Assembly: GCA_020352215.1 (NCBI GenBank)
Contig: CP070675.1
Coordinates: forward strand, 6,101,280 to 6,145,366
Direction of reading: 5' to 3'
DNA: 44,087 nucleotides
Origin: Phycisphaerales bacterium
Lineage (GTDB): Bacteria > Planctomycetota > Phycisphaerae > Sedimentisphaerales > Anaerobacaceae
Positions 15,502 through 24,940 of the stretch are shown one piece after another; within the stretch, counting starts at the first letter, position 1; every line of letters begins with the position of its first letter. Below the pieces are notes generated by a model. It was not told the origin of the DNA. It made no database searches and saw nothing but the letters and a program-made list of their open reading frames with translations. A program made the translations under genes and the position numbers.

Positions 15502-16602
15502 CTATGTCTTCATTGAATCCAGCGATACCAGGGCTATTGGCAGGAAGATGAAGACGGGCAGCCATGCCCACAGCTCTGGCATTACCCTATCAAAGATCAC
15601 CTCCGTGGCGAGTATCTTGCAGACAAAAACCGTAATGAAGCAGGCTGCGGTCAGGCCGAAGCTGGTCATAATTGCCGATTTCATTGACCTCGGGTCACGG
15701 CAAACCAACACCGGCAGACCCACCATGAGCATAACGATATTGATGATGGGATCGGTAATTCGGAAGTGCTTCTGACTATAGAGCTGAGCGAGGTCCTTTA
15801 TCTTCGTACGCTGGGCTGCAAGGGCGCTCAATTGTCGTGAGCTCAACAGAGTTTTGTATCCGGCCCTGCGTCTGACAGGGATGTCCCTTGGAGAGAGGTC
15901 GCGGGTCTCGTAGGAGTCGATTGGCTGAGGACGTGCTTGTGAGTCTCTGGCGATGAATATACCGTTGACCAAATCCCACTTGCCTGTTTGGCGGTTGTAA
16001 ACTGCAGTGTCGGCAGATATCTGGCCGGTTACTTCCCAAATGCCCAACCTTTCCGTTTCTTGACGAGTAATAATAGTGGGTTGGTGCAGTGTTGACGTCT
16101 TAACGTCAAATCTGCGCGAGCAAATCAACGAACCATTGCCGTCTGTAATGAACCACACGTCGTACGACTCTTCTCCAGGAACGGTCCACTGGGCGCGGAC
16201 GAGCTTGTCACTGAGTGACGGTATCACAATTTCCTGGTCAACTACCAGCAGGCTCGTCAGCAAGATGGCGAGGAGCAGAATTGGCCCAACCACACGTTTC
16301 AGACTTACCCCCGAAGCCATCACGGCCACCAACTCATTGAGCCGGACCATCTTGCCCAGTGAAAAGGCCGCGGCTACAACGGCTATCATGCCTGCGAAAT
16401 CCCGAAAGTAGAGCGTGGTATTCAGGCCGTAGAACGTGAGTATGTTCTTTATGACGGCGAGGGTGCCAAGGTGGCTATGCATGGTGAATGCATCAAGGTT
16501 GATGAACAAGTCAATGACTATTCGCAAACCGATCAACACACAAAAAGCTATGCAATAGCCAATCAGGAAGTTCTTCGCAACGTATTTGTCCAGTATCTTC
16601 AC
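15502..16602 (-). CDS. lptG: LptG-type LPS export permease (YjgP/YjgQ family)
   Basis: A 366-residue inner-membrane protein of the family that, with LptF and the ATPase LptB, extracts LPS and passes it to the periplasmic bridge. The N-terminal coupling segment KILDKYVAKNFLIGYCIAF is characteristic. The family helix with GMIAVVAAAFSLGKMVRLNELVAVMASGVSL (in parts) is at about residues 70-100. A periplasmic beta domain fills about 120-260 and the last three helices about 275-366. The start is GTG. LptG is chosen over LptF because the second family member in this cluster, the longer one at 17880-19472, looks more LptF-like; the two names could be swapped. Confidence 0.85.
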   Translation of the reverse strand: MKILDKYVAKNFLIGYCIAFCVLIGLRIVIDLFINLDAFTMHSHLGTLAVIKNILTFYGLNTTLYFRDFAGMIAVVAAAFSLGKMVRLNELVAVMASGVSLKRVVGPILLLAILLTSLLVVDQEIVIPSLSDKLVRAQWTVPGEESYDVWFITDGNGSLICSRRFDVKTSTLHQPTIITRQETERLGIWEVTGQISADTAVYNRQTGKWDLVNGIFIARDSQARPQPIDSYETRDLSPRDIPVRRRAGYKTLLSSRQLSALAAQRTKIKDLAQLYSQKHFRITDPIINIVMLMVGLPVLVCRDPRSMKSAIMTSFGLTAACFITVFVCKILATEVIFDRVMPELWAWLPVFIFLPIALVSLDSMKT

Positions 16603-16714
16603 GCCGACCTACCTTTGTTACATAGCGGTATTACGCAATTTCCATCAGACCAATTTGGCTCGTACTCACGCGCTCTTCGCCTGCGTCGACTATCACCAGT
16701 TTGGCCCGCAATAT

Positions 16715-17395
16715 TCAAATATCTGCATCGATTATCCACTGTTTGAGCTGATGCCAGCTGTTCGTATCGAGTCCGTTGCGCTTGCAGAAGCTCTCATAGA
16801 GCCTCAACATGTCACTTATGTGGACATAATTGGACCCCTGTTTTCGCTTCCAGGGCCCGGGCGGCACATAAGCGTGCCACTTGGCCTTTTCGTAGTCCAT
16901 CTTGCCGATAGCCATTGCTGCCAGAGCACTTGCAGTCCCGGCCCGGTCGACGCCGTGAGCACAATGTATCAGTATGGGTTGCTCGGCCGTCTCGATTGCC
17001 CGGATCAGCTGCGCCCGGCGGTCCTTGGGCGGAATTCTATTTGCGCTGAGGCTAATCGCAATCATTTCCACACCTAACTCGTCGGCAACGGCTCGCTCAT
17101 CTTCGGTAATTTGTCCGGCATCACCTCGCAGGTTTATTACAGTTCTAATTCCGTAGCGGCGCATCCACTGCCTCAACTGTCCGGGTGATGGCTGAGCGGA
17201 GCGATAGACTCTCCCCGATACCACTTCGCGAAAATTTGCCCCTGCCACAAAGAAAAGCAAGTAGTACGCCAGGCAGAGTACCATGACCCCTATAGTCACC
17301 GGTAGCAGGGCCTGTTGCCGCCTTGACCCGCTGTGCCGTGTTGTTTTGACGCTGTTCATAGATCGAACCGCACCGACTCTTCGGCCGGCAACCAT
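16715..17395 (-). CDS. Membrane-anchored dual-specificity/tyrosine-type phosphatase
   Basis: The start at 17395 is set by AAGGAG six nt upstream; a frame-extending ATG at 17413 lacks this. The 226-residue product has a single membrane segment (about 25-45) and then a phosphatase domain. FREVVSGRVYRSAQPSPGQL is the usual entry, VINLRGD precedes the general region, and the catalytic loop HCAHGVDRAGT supplies the HCx5R nucleophile Cys and Arg. Family members dephosphorylate proteins, inositides or phospholipids. Lying between LptF- and LptG-type genes, it may act on phosphorylated lipid or LPS at the inner membrane; that is inference. Confidence 0.88.
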   Translation of the reverse strand: MVAGRRVGAVRSMNSVKTTRHSGSRRQQALLPVTIGVMVLCLAYYLLFFVAGANFREVVSGRVYRSAQPSPGQLRQWMRRYGIRTVINLRGDAGQITEDERAVADELGVEMIAISLSANRIPPKDRRAQLIRAIETAEQPILIHCAHGVDRAGTASALAAMAIGKMDYEKAKWHAYVPPGPWKRKQGSNYVHISDMLRLYESFCKRNGLDTNSWHQLKQWIIDADI

Positions 17396-17473
17396 GTCCG
17401 GCTCCTTCAGCATTTCGATATCAGATTCATGCCCTTGCTTGCGTGGGCCTCACAGGCCGAAAGCGGCATGTTC

Positions 17474-17791
17474 TTAGCCCGTGAAATAGAACTCCTTGAG
17501 AAAGGATTTGCCAAAGTATGCTAACGTGATCAGCAATACGATATTCAGGATAAGTCCCACAGACGCCGTGGCCTTCCGTGGAGACTTGATTAGACCGGCC
17601 AGCGAGATCGCGGCACCTGAGACATACGCCACGGGCGATAGAACTATCGTGAAAAGAATGAGCTTGTCTATTGCGATGGCGGCGCTAATGGCAACATGAA
17701 CGAACGACAATAGTTCGAGCAAAGCCAACGTGGACGTAAACGCAAGCGGCAGCACAAGTCCGAATGACAGTTTTTCTCGAGTTCTCAACAT
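17474..17791 (-). CDS. Small membrane protein of unknown function
   Basis: I do not recognise the family. The 105-residue product has about three hydrophobic segments (about 10-32, 36-66 and 76-95), short charged loops (KSPRK at about 69-73) and a C-terminus GKSFLKEFYFTG. It lies between LptF and the phosphatase on the same strand with gaps of 88 and 78 nt. It resembles the DUF4190-like small membrane proteins in layout, but the match is too weak to name. Confidence 0.7.
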   Translation of the reverse strand: MLRTREKLSFGLVLPLAFTSTLALLELLSFVHVAISAAIAIDKLILFTIVLSPVAYVSGAAISLAGLIKSPRKATASVGLILNIVLLITLAYFGKSFLKEFYFTG

Positions 17792-17879
17792 GGGTGTCTC
17801 GCCATGCCTTTTATTGTTCTTCGCTGATAGCCGCTGATGGCCAGCTATTAGAGCTGCCCGATAACCGCGATTTCAAGTC

Positions 17880-19472
17880 TCAACGTCTGAGCAGCCTGTG
17901 GTAGATGACCACGACCAAAACCGACAGAAGCGCAAATCCCGCCCACATCACCGCTACCCCGGAAACGGCCTTTGCGCTCACATTCCGAGTCATCTCGTAT
18001 CCACTCATCAGGCAGACTATCAGAACTGCGGCGGGCACGCAGCTGGCGGCAAAGGCGCTCAAAAGGTGTCCGCCCCGCTTGATGACACCGAGGCCGATTC
18101 CGATCAGTATCATCGGTACACATCCGACTCCGAACACAAGCCGGGAATGTATCTCGGCTTTGATTTGGACCAGCGTCAGGTGAATTGCCCTTTGCAGCGC
18201 GTTCTGCAAGCTGCTTAGCTTCGAACCGGGGCCGCTTGCGAGAGCGGATGAGATTGCCTGCGGCCGAATGTCTTCCAAGATACTTCCTGTCCTGGGCTTG
18301 TCAGCGATCTTTTTGGGTGGGATCAAGCCATGAACGATGTGCCGCATTACCAGGTCTCCTGTGTCGCGGTCCTGTGCATTGTAGATATCGATGGTCATAA
18401 CAGGCGGGAACTCATTGCCTTCGATGTACAAAGTAGCCTCGGCGCCGCGAAGGGTACGTAGGTGCCGTTTGCTCTTCGTATCGTATTCTGCCAAGACAAC
18501 GCCTCCCGTCAGCTCCACACTTCCGTCTTCTTGCATATATGACCGCCGAGCTGTGAATCTGACGGAGTTTGGCTCTCCCAGCAGTTCGTAGGATTCATTG
18601 GCATCATGAGCGATTCCAGCAGCGATATCCTGTGCCACCAGCTCTGCGGTGAATTGGGCGTAGAGCTGGCGGGCCAGTGTTGCCACCGGACCGAAGCGCA
18701 TCAGATCCGCCTGAATCTCCTTCATGTCATTTATTCTTTTGAATCTGATGTCATCGCGCATCAGGGGGCCGAATTCGGGTCTTAGTGATATGAACGGGAT
18801 GTGGAACCACAAGTCATCGTCCGAGACCATTTGGTATGTGTTATACGCGGTTATTTGCACTTCATTACGTTCTTCCGACAGGTCAAATAAGACCTTGGCG
18901 GTTTCGGCGGTATTGATTCTGCCTATTGTGCCATCTCGGGTTTCGATTGCGACTACGCCTGCAAGCAAATTATTGTGCATGTCGGCGTGATCGGCATAGA
19001 TAAGAGTTTTGCTTCCTGGCGGCTTGTAGTAACCTCTGCGCTGGACATTGCGGAAGAGAATCTGCCTGGCGTCGGCCTTAAAGGATTCTTCTGCACGGTG
19101 AACGAAGGCTGGCGTTACATGAAAGCTCAACAAGAGATTGGCTATAGCGATCGCGATTGCCAGCGCAAGGCCCGGATAAATGAGAGTGGCCAGACTGATC
19201 CCGCTCGCCTTGCAGGCATCGATCTCATTGTCGTTTGCCAGTCTGCCGTAGGCCAGAGCCCCGGCGAATAACGCTGCTATCGGCAACACAAATGTGAGCG
19301 TCACAGGGAGGAAATAACCCATCAGGCTCACGACTTGCCTGGGCCCAACACCATATTCCTGCATGGGACGCAGCACAATACCCAAGCTCAGTATGAGTGT
19401 CAGGGCGATGGCCGTCGGTACGAAGACCTTGAAGAGCTCCCGAAATATATACCTGTGCAAGGTGAAAACCAT
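17880..19472 (-). CDS. lptF: LptF-type LPS export permease, enlarged periplasmic domain
   Basis: A 530-residue YjgP/YjgQ-family protein, clearly longer than E. coli LptF (366). The N-terminus (TLHRYIFRELFKVFVPTAIAL) and the block LPVTLTFVLPIAALFAGALAYGRLANDNEI, read in parts, place it in the family. The acidic NDNEIDACKASGIS coupling segment is at about 81-94. The periplasmic part runs from about 120 to 415 and is expanded. The last three helices occupy about 435-525. With the other YjgP/YjgQ gene at 15502 it should form the LptFG core of the LPS exporter; lptB is not in the window. Confidence 0.85.
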   Translation of the reverse strand: MVFTLHRYIFRELFKVFVPTAIALTLILSLGIVLRPMQEYGVGPRQVVSLMGYFLPVTLTFVLPIAALFAGALAYGRLANDNEIDACKASGISLATLIYPGLALAIAIAIANLLLSFHVTPAFVHRAEESFKADARQILFRNVQRRGYYKPPGSKTLIYADHADMHNNLLAGVVAIETRDGTIGRINTAETAKVLFDLSEERNEVQITAYNTYQMVSDDDLWFHIPFISLRPEFGPLMRDDIRFKRINDMKEIQADLMRFGPVATLARQLYAQFTAELVAQDIAAGIAHDANESYELLGEPNSVRFTARRSYMQEDGSVELTGGVVLAEYDTKSKRHLRTLRGAEATLYIEGNEFPPVMTIDIYNAQDRDTGDLVMRHIVHGLIPPKKIADKPRTGSILEDIRPQAISSALASGPGSKLSSLQNALQRAIHLTLVQIKAEIHSRLVFGVGCVPMILIGIGLGVIKRGGHLLSAFAASCVPAAVLIVCLMSGYEMTRNVSAKAVSGVAVMWAGFALLSVLVVVIYHRLLRR

Positions 19473-19569
19473 TATCCCAGCATTTGGCCGCTGTTGAACG
19501 AATTCTGTTTAGTAACTAGCGCTTGGCGACAAGAGCCGCCCGATCGCCATTTGTAAGTGCTCGAGCGAG

Positions 19570-20580
19570 TTACTGTGCCTCACTCTCTGGGGTCAACTTA
19601 TTGTTCTTCTCTCTGACGATAGAATCAATAATGTCCTTCGCGCTACCGAATTTTCTGGCAATCATCTGTTCTTGGATAGCTTTGATTGTGTTGGCCAGGA
19701 ACTTCTTGTAAGGGGTCAACGTAGTGAAGTGGCGCAGTGTGGTGTGCGCATCAAGGATCTTGGTTATCTTATCGTAATTCCCAGGTAGCTTGCCGTCAAC
19801 TGTCCCAGGGACGTCTGACTGCTGGAATATGGCTGAGATATTTCCATTATATGGTTCCACTGATATCTTGTGTACGTTGAATCCCGCCTTGCTACCGAGA
19901 CATTCAATTGTCTCAGGATTGAAAGTGTATAGATGGGCCTTATGATATCGATTATGAGGGTCTTGTCTTATGTTCTCGGCATTGGGCACGTCTATGATGA
20001 GAAAACCTTTGTCCTTGAGTAGAGAATGAACTTTGCAGACCGCCCCATACGGGTCTTCCAAATGCTCCAATACATGGTGCATAGTGACTATATTGACTGA
20101 ATCAGATGTGTCTATGTCTTGAACAAAGGCGACTTTGACGGGCACTTGCAGCACTTCAGCGGCGTATCCTGCATAACCTTGATCCGGTTCTATCCCGCTT
20201 GCATCGTAGCCGAGTTTGCGCAGAGTATAGACGAACACTCCCGAACCCGAACCAATATCCAAGATCAGATCATTCTTTCTGATAACTTCCTTCATAAAAT
20301 CGAAACGACGAAGGGCCCCAATGACCTCTCTGTATATGTGTTTTGGCTTTGGCCGGTGAATACCTTTGTATTCAAGGCGATATTCTTTGGAGTAAAACTT
20401 CTCGATGTCTTCGCCCTTAGGCCGAGGATCTGTCCATATCGACCCACATATCTTGCAGATTACCGTTCTAAGGTAGTTGCCGTTGCGGTCTCTCAGAGCG
20501 AGCTCTTCAACATCGGTAGATCCGCAGAGGTTGCACGGTATCGAGCAAGTCGTGTCATTCTGTTGTGTTCCGCCAATCAC
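19570..20580 (-). CDS. Zinc-ribbon class I SAM-dependent methyltransferase
   Basis: A 336-residue methyltransferase if it starts at the GTG at 20580, which has GAGG 7 nt upstream. The frame stays open to 20721 but the extra residues do not look like protein. An N-terminal C-x2-C pair (CNLCGS) and a second pair (CKICGS) form a zinc ribbon. The SAM motif LILDIGSGSGVF follows, with HHVLEHLEDP and the GFLIIDVPNAEN strand characteristic of the Methyltransf_23 type. Such proteins often methylate sugars or lipids in surface-glycan pathways. The C-terminal 40 residues are helical and charged. The substrate is unknown. Confidence 0.88.
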   Translation of the reverse strand: MIGGTQQNDTTCSIPCNLCGSTDVEELALRDRNGNYLRTVICKICGSIWTDPRPKGEDIEKFYSKEYRLEYKGIHRPKPKHIYREVIGALRRFDFMKEVIRKNDLILDIGSGSGVFVYTLRKLGYDASGIEPDQGYAGYAAEVLQVPVKVAFVQDIDTSDSVNIVTMHHVLEHLEDPYGAVCKVHSLLKDKGFLIIDVPNAENIRQDPHNRYHKAHLYTFNPETIECLGSKAGFNVHKISVEPYNGNISAIFQQSDVPGTVDGKLPGNYDKITKILDAHTTLRHFTTLTPYKKFLANTIKAIQEQMIARKFGSAKDIIDSIVREKNNKLTPESEAQ

Positions 20581-20963
20581 GGTTCGGCCTCGTCCAGGTT
20601 TGGGATGTGTTGTCCGTCGCCCCGACGGAAAGTGATCCGAAACGCATACCTGCACAGTACAAGAAACATCACTCCATTGTTGGTCCAAATAGTACCGGCT
20701 TAACGGCGATTTGCAACACAATTCTTGCCGGCGTAGTTACAGGAGCTTCGAGGCATGGCGATTGTTTGCGGCAGTCCCGTTTCCGGATAGAAGCCGAGGA
20801 CACACTTAGCGCGAACCGGAAACGGCATTCTCCGGACAGATCAACAAGGCGTCGACGGCCGGCATTGTTATGCGAGCATCAACGTCGTAAACAATCCGCC
20901 AGCCTCGCCGGAAGTGCAAGCGGCAGCCGTTGGCTTTCAAGAGCAAATGTGGTTGCGCTGGTC
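20581..20963. other. Intergenic region without recognisable features
   Basis: Between the methyltransferase and the foldase genes I see no ORF with a ribosome binding site, no tRNA-like arm and no strong hairpin with a T-run. If the methyltransferase starts farther upstream the gap shrinks to about 240 bp. Confidence 0.5.
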
Positions 20964-22466
20964 TTATGGTATGTTCAGCGGGTCAACATCTTTGATTCGG
21001 TCAGCGTAGATTTTGTGCTCGTATTTCTCCAAGAGCTCTTCTCTGTATTTGGCCAGGATTGCGTCTCTCTGGTGAGCCTGCAATTTCCGCTTGATGTTGT
21101 TGTTCATGTCGGCGGAGTATTCCTTTGTCTCGCCGAGCTTCTTCTCCAGGATTTTGACTATGCGCCAATTGACACCTTCGGGGCTGAAGCCCTTTAGCGG
21201 CCCCACTATTTCATTAGGCTTGCCCTTCCACAAATCCTCCCAGAACATTCCTTCGCTGTTGGGACTCGTATTGAAGGGACGGCCCTTCTTATGCAAACAA
21301 TACTTCTGTCTGACCGACTCGAAATCTTTGCCGTCCTCCAGTTCTGCCTTTGCCTTCTTGGCTGAATCGAGATTCTTACACCAGATTTGGTCGATCTTCA
21401 CCGTGGCGCTTATCCCGAATGCCTCCTTGTTCTTGTTGAAGTAGTCGATGATTTGCTCTTCCGTTGGCTCCTCGTCACTCTGGGTCTTTTCGCTCTTGGC
21501 TTTTGCAAGTACGTATCGGTCCTCCAGCTCCCTCGTTTGTTTCACGAGAGCCTTGTCCTTGTCGAGGCCGCGCAACTTGGCCTCGGCGATGAAGATCGGC
21601 ATCTTTAAGGCGCGATCCAAGAGCGTACCAACGCCTTTTGGGGTGCTCAAATCTCTCGGCCGGGAAGGCGGGACAATCTCGCATACAGCTTCGAACCAGT
21701 CCTCCAATGTAACTTTCCCGTTATCGAAGGTCGCCAGGACGATGCTCTTCTCCTGTGACGTCAGCTCGTCTTTCACCTGCTTAGCTTGGATCCACCCAAC
21801 TTTGCGCTCCTGCTTGGGGCGATACAGCAGCCTTGCGTGAATCTGAGCAGTCGTGGCGAAGTTGCTCTCCAGCTTCTTAAGATGAAACTTCTCACACAGC
21901 TCGGCAAAGTACCCTTCTACGACAGTCCTTGTCTTTTCTTTTTGAAGTAACCCCTGTGCTTTTGCTCGGTCCAGTTTTGGATCAGACTTCATCTTCTCTT
22001 TTATTTCGGACTCTGTGACCCTGACCTTGTCTTGCAGTTGTGTCATCAGCAACTGATTCACGAGCTTCCTGTCCGCAAATCGCTTCACTGATCTGACAAT
22101 GTCTTCAGCTTTGTGGAGGCCTTGCGCGCGTGCTTCGATTACAATTGCTTTCTCCGCGACCATCTTCCTGAGGACCGCATCAGCGTCAACTGATTGCTCC
22201 AGACTTTCTTTGTAGGGGTCCGGTCGCAGCTCCCGTATCAGCTGTTCCTCGAGTTCGTCTCTGGTTATTTTGTAGTCGTGTATTTCGGCGACTGTGATCG
22301 ATGAATCAGCGACGGTTTGGACGGCCGGTCGCTTAGAGTTCCGTTCTACTGCTGACGGCTTGGTCCTGCTTGCTCCAGGTTTCTCGCCAGCAGCCGCGCA
22401 GGAATTCGCCAACACCGGCAGCAAGCCCAGTAGAACTACAACAGCTTTGTGCGATAATAGCCTCAT
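20964..22466 (-). CDS. Periplasmic peptidyl-prolyl isomerase, SurA/parvulin type
   Basis: A 500-residue exported foldase. AAGGAGG lies 8 nt before the ATG. The signal peptide ends around LANSCAAAG; Cys23 could be a lipidation site although the box is imperfect. A SurA_N-like helical region (ITRDELEEQLIRELR onward, about 69-200) and a second segment with VTLEDWFEAVCEI precede the parvulin domain at about 355-455. There ISATVKIDQIWCK, LEDGKDFESVRQKYC and EIVGPLKGFSPEGVNWRIVKI follow the rotamase pattern, but the usual active-site His near the first strand is not obvious. It may act mainly as a chaperone for outer-membrane proteins. Confidence 0.88.
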   Translation of the reverse strand: MRLLSHKAVVVLLGLLPVLANSCAAAGEKPGASRTKPSAVERNSKRPAVQTVADSSITVAEIHDYKITRDELEEQLIRELRPDPYKESLEQSVDADAVLRKMVAEKAIVIEARAQGLHKAEDIVRSVKRFADRKLVNQLLMTQLQDKVRVTESEIKEKMKSDPKLDRAKAQGLLQKEKTRTVVEGYFAELCEKFHLKKLESNFATTAQIHARLLYRPKQERKVGWIQAKQVKDELTSQEKSIVLATFDNGKVTLEDWFEAVCEIVPPSRPRDLSTPKGVGTLLDRALKMPIFIAEAKLRGLDKDKALVKQTRELEDRYVLAKAKSEKTQSDEEPTEEQIIDYFNKNKEAFGISATVKIDQIWCKNLDSAKKAKAELEDGKDFESVRQKYCLHKKGRPFNTSPNSEGMFWEDLWKGKPNEIVGPLKGFSPEGVNWRIVKILEKKLGETKEYSADMNNNIKRKLQAHQRDAILAKYREELLEKYEHKIYADRIKDVDPLNIP

Positions 22467-22745
22467 TATCTATATCCTCCTTATCCGTATTTGCGATTGT
22501 TGCTAAACGTCGGTGGCATTTTCTTCGGCAGTTTCAGCCCTCAAGTGAAGCGTTTTGCGGACCAATTATAACCTGGTTGAAGTGATTTGCCAACGGAAAC
22601 CATCGTGCGAGTGTACTCGGTCTGAATTCGAGTGGCATGTTTCGCTTCTTGGCTGAAAGTGCGTGCTCGCGGATAGGTGTACAACATATTCGTCGGCAAT
22701 TCGAGAGTCGTCATCGCCCGAGACCAGCGGAATAGGGCCCGCCAG

Positions 22746-23624
22746 TTAGTGGATGACCTTGTTGAGCGGATACGTGATTATACCGGAGGCCCCTGCACGT
22801 TTCAAAGCTGGGACCAGTGAGCGTTCGATCTTCTCGTCAATAATAACTTCTATCGCCAAGTAATCGGAATCGGCCAGACTCGAGACAGTGGGACTTTTCT
22901 CGGCAGGCAGTATTGCTAATATCGAATCCAGCCCGCCTTTCTGAATGTTCATCTTCAAACCTACCTTGTTGCGGGCTTCGATCGCAGCGTTAAGCAATAT
23001 CGAGATGTTCTCAATTTTCTCGCGTTTGAATTTATCCTGCCAGGCCTGCTTATTTGCGATCAGTCTCGTAGTCGAGGTTATCACAGTGTCTACAATGCGC
23101 AAACTGTTTGCTCGTAGTGATGTCCCAGTTTCGGTGAGCTCAACTATCGCGTCGACCAGCCGGGCCTTGACCTCGGTGGCGCCCCAACTGAATTCGACCT
23201 TGACGTCGATGCTCTTGTCCGCGAAATATTTCCTTGTTACGTTGACCAGTTCAGTTGCGACTATTCCGCCGGCCAAATCGTGCGGTTTCGTAACCGGCGA
23301 TTCCTCAGGCACAGCTAAAACCCATCTCGCGGGATTGCTCGTGGCTTTGCTGTAGGCAAGCTCACAGATGTCCACCACGTCGCAATCATTCTCCTCTATC
23401 CAATCGTAACCGGTTATACCAGCATCAAGCACGCCATCGCCGACGTATCTGCCCATTTCTTGGGCTCGAAGCCGGACGGGCTGGATTTGCTCATCGTCTA
23501 TGCGCGGCAGATAACTCCTTTCAGAATCCAAAATGCCGAATCCGGCTTTCTCGAGAAGTTCAATCGTGGCCCTCTGCAAGCTGCCAGCGGGGATTCCGAA
23601 TTTCAGTATTTTCTCTGACATCAT
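22746..23624 (-). CDS. hisG: ATP phosphoribosyltransferase, long form
   Basis: HisG joins ATP and PRPP in the first step of histidine synthesis. At 292 residues it is the hexameric long form with a C-terminal ACT-like regulatory domain (about 215-292) that binds histidine for feedback. The catalytic part has KFGIPAGSL at the N-terminus, DAGITGYDWIEE, and the PRPP-binding ELTETGTSLRANSL loop at about 161-174. Two adjacent ATGs (23624 and 23621) are possible starts. No other his gene is nearby; it follows a DNA-glycosylase-like gene by 67 nt on the same strand. Confidence 0.97.
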   Translation of the reverse strand: MMSEKILKFGIPAGSLQRATIELLEKAGFGILDSERSYLPRIDDEQIQPVRLRAQEMGRYVGDGVLDAGITGYDWIEENDCDVVDICELAYSKATSNPARWVLAVPEESPVTKPHDLAGGIVATELVNVTRKYFADKSIDVKVEFSWGATEVKARLVDAIVELTETGTSLRANSLRIVDTVITSTTRLIANKQAWQDKFKREKIENISILLNAAIEARNKVGLKMNIQKGGLDSILAILPAEKSPTVSSLADSDYLAIEVIIDEKIERSLVPALKRAGASGIITYPLNKVIH

Positions 23625-23691
23625 TTCGTATCTCGTGTTCTAACAAGCCTAGTTCGGCTCGCTCTGCATCCTGTTGTGAGCGCCCTCTTTG

Positions 23692-24381
23692 TCAACTATT
23701 ACGTTTCTTCTTGGTCTTAGTCTTTTTCTGTTTCTTAGGCTTGGTTTTCTTCTTGGTCGTTTTCTTCCTTGCCCGGACGGAGGAATCGCTCTCGCGGCGC
23801 AGGAGGGCGTAAAACTCGTGCCCATTCTTGGCCGAAATCTGTCTCGTTAGAAAACCTTCTATTTGCTGCTCATCGGCATCGGGGTCAACAAGGTCGTTTC
23901 TTCTGAGGTACTCCAGCATCTTCTGTGTTAACGGGATCGCGTGGCCCTGCAGGGACGTCAGCATACAGTAGTTCAGCACAAAACGGCTTGAACCCTCCAA
24001 TTTCTCAAGGACCTGTCTGGCCGGACGTTTGCCGAGCTTCTTCAATGCCATCAAGCTGGCCATGTGATATTCATTGAATACTGCCATCAGAATCTTGTAA
24101 AGTCTTGACGCTATGGCCCTTGCGACGTCACTATCCTCGCCCAAAACCTCCAATATCTCTTCCGGTCGTGCGACGCGCAGGTCATTCCAATCAACGAAGT
24201 AGTCGGCAAATCTCTTCATGGCAGAGTGGGCCGCCGCCTCGCTCATGCTCTCGCTCACAACCGCATAAACAACCGCGTCCGCAGGATCATCATAGGTGAC
24301 TTTTTGGGCCTTTGGATATTTGCGCTTCAGTGAACGGTGTAACTTTCGCACCTTCCGAGAATACTCTTGACTGTTCTTCAT
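23692..24381 (-). CDS. Degenerate HhH-GPD (endonuclease III-like) protein with Lys-rich tail
   Basis: The 229-residue product has the helical layout of the endonuclease III/HhH-GPD fold: a helix with AVVYAVVSESMS where Nth has its LLSAQ helix, then LEGSSRFVLNYCML (128-141) where the LPGVGRKTA hairpin sits, and LQGHAIPLTQKMLEYLRRNDLV (in part) in the place of the VDTH strand. The hairpin Lys and the catalytic Asp of the family appear replaced (Arg133/Phe134; Leu151). There is no C-terminal Cys cluster; instead residues 203-229 are almost all Lys, Thr and Arg. It probably binds nucleic acid without glycosylase chemistry. It lies between rbfA and hisG. The alignment is by eye. Confidence 0.6.
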   Translation of the reverse strand: MKNSQEYSRKVRKLHRSLKRKYPKAQKVTYDDPADAVVYAVVSESMSEAAAHSAMKRFADYFVDWNDLRVARPEEILEVLGEDSDVARAIASRLYKILMAVFNEYHMASLMALKKLGKRPARQVLEKLEGSSRFVLNYCMLTSLQGHAIPLTQKMLEYLRRNDLVDPDADEQQIEGFLTRQISAKNGHEFYALLRRESDSSVRARKKTTKKKTKPKKQKKTKTKKKRNS

Positions 24382-24483
24382 AATAGCGGCTCTTGTATCC
24401 TGGCGCTGACACCTCGTGAGAGTCCAGAAGGCGACAGGCCAAAAGCAAAACTGCTGGCTCCATTCCTTTCCGAAGGTCCGGCG

Positions 24484-24870
24484 TCATTCCTCTTCTGTGG
24501 GTACCGAATCCTCTTGCTCCAGTTCATGGGCTGCCTGCTCTATCAGCCTCATAGTCTCCAGTGTTTTCTTGAGTTTCTCATCCAAGTGGAAGTGCACGAC
24601 GGGGCAGAATTTGCTCTGGATTTTGCCGGCTAAGAGCGATTGTATCCGGCTTCTTGCGTGCGTGATTGCTGCAAAGCTCTTCCTTTGAGCCGAGTCATTT
24701 CCGCCGAAAATGCTGAGATACACATCGGCGCTTCGCAAGTCGGCAGCCATTTCGACTCTCGTGACGCTGACAAGTCCCTCGATTCGCGGATCGCTAAGGT
24801 GGTTCGCAATGGCATCACTAACTGCTTCTCTTACCAAACGAGCCACTTTTTCCTGCCTTCGCGTCGGCAT
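24484..24870 (-). CDS. rbfA: Ribosome-binding factor A
   Basis: RbfA is a KH-fold protein needed for late 30S maturation and 16S 5'-end processing. The 128-residue product shows the family start TRRQEKVARLVREAVSDAI, then DPRIEGLVSVTRVEMAADLRSADVYLSI in segments and the end PVVHFHLDEKLKKTLETMRLI. AGGA stands about 7 nt before the ATG. It lies 70 nt after infB in the classical nusA-infB-rbfA order; rimP, truB and rpsO are not beside it. Confidence 0.96.
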   Translation of the reverse strand: MPTRRQEKVARLVREAVSDAIANHLSDPRIEGLVSVTRVEMAADLRSADVYLSIFGGNDSAQRKSFAAITHARSRIQSLLAGKIQSKFCPVVHFHLDEKLKKTLETMRLIEQAAHELEQEDSVPTEEE

Positions 24871-24940
24871 GCCAATTCCTGTCCAGTCTCACGTGTCGAT
24901 TCCAGCACAGCCGGGCTCTCCCACGGGATATCTTCCAGCG

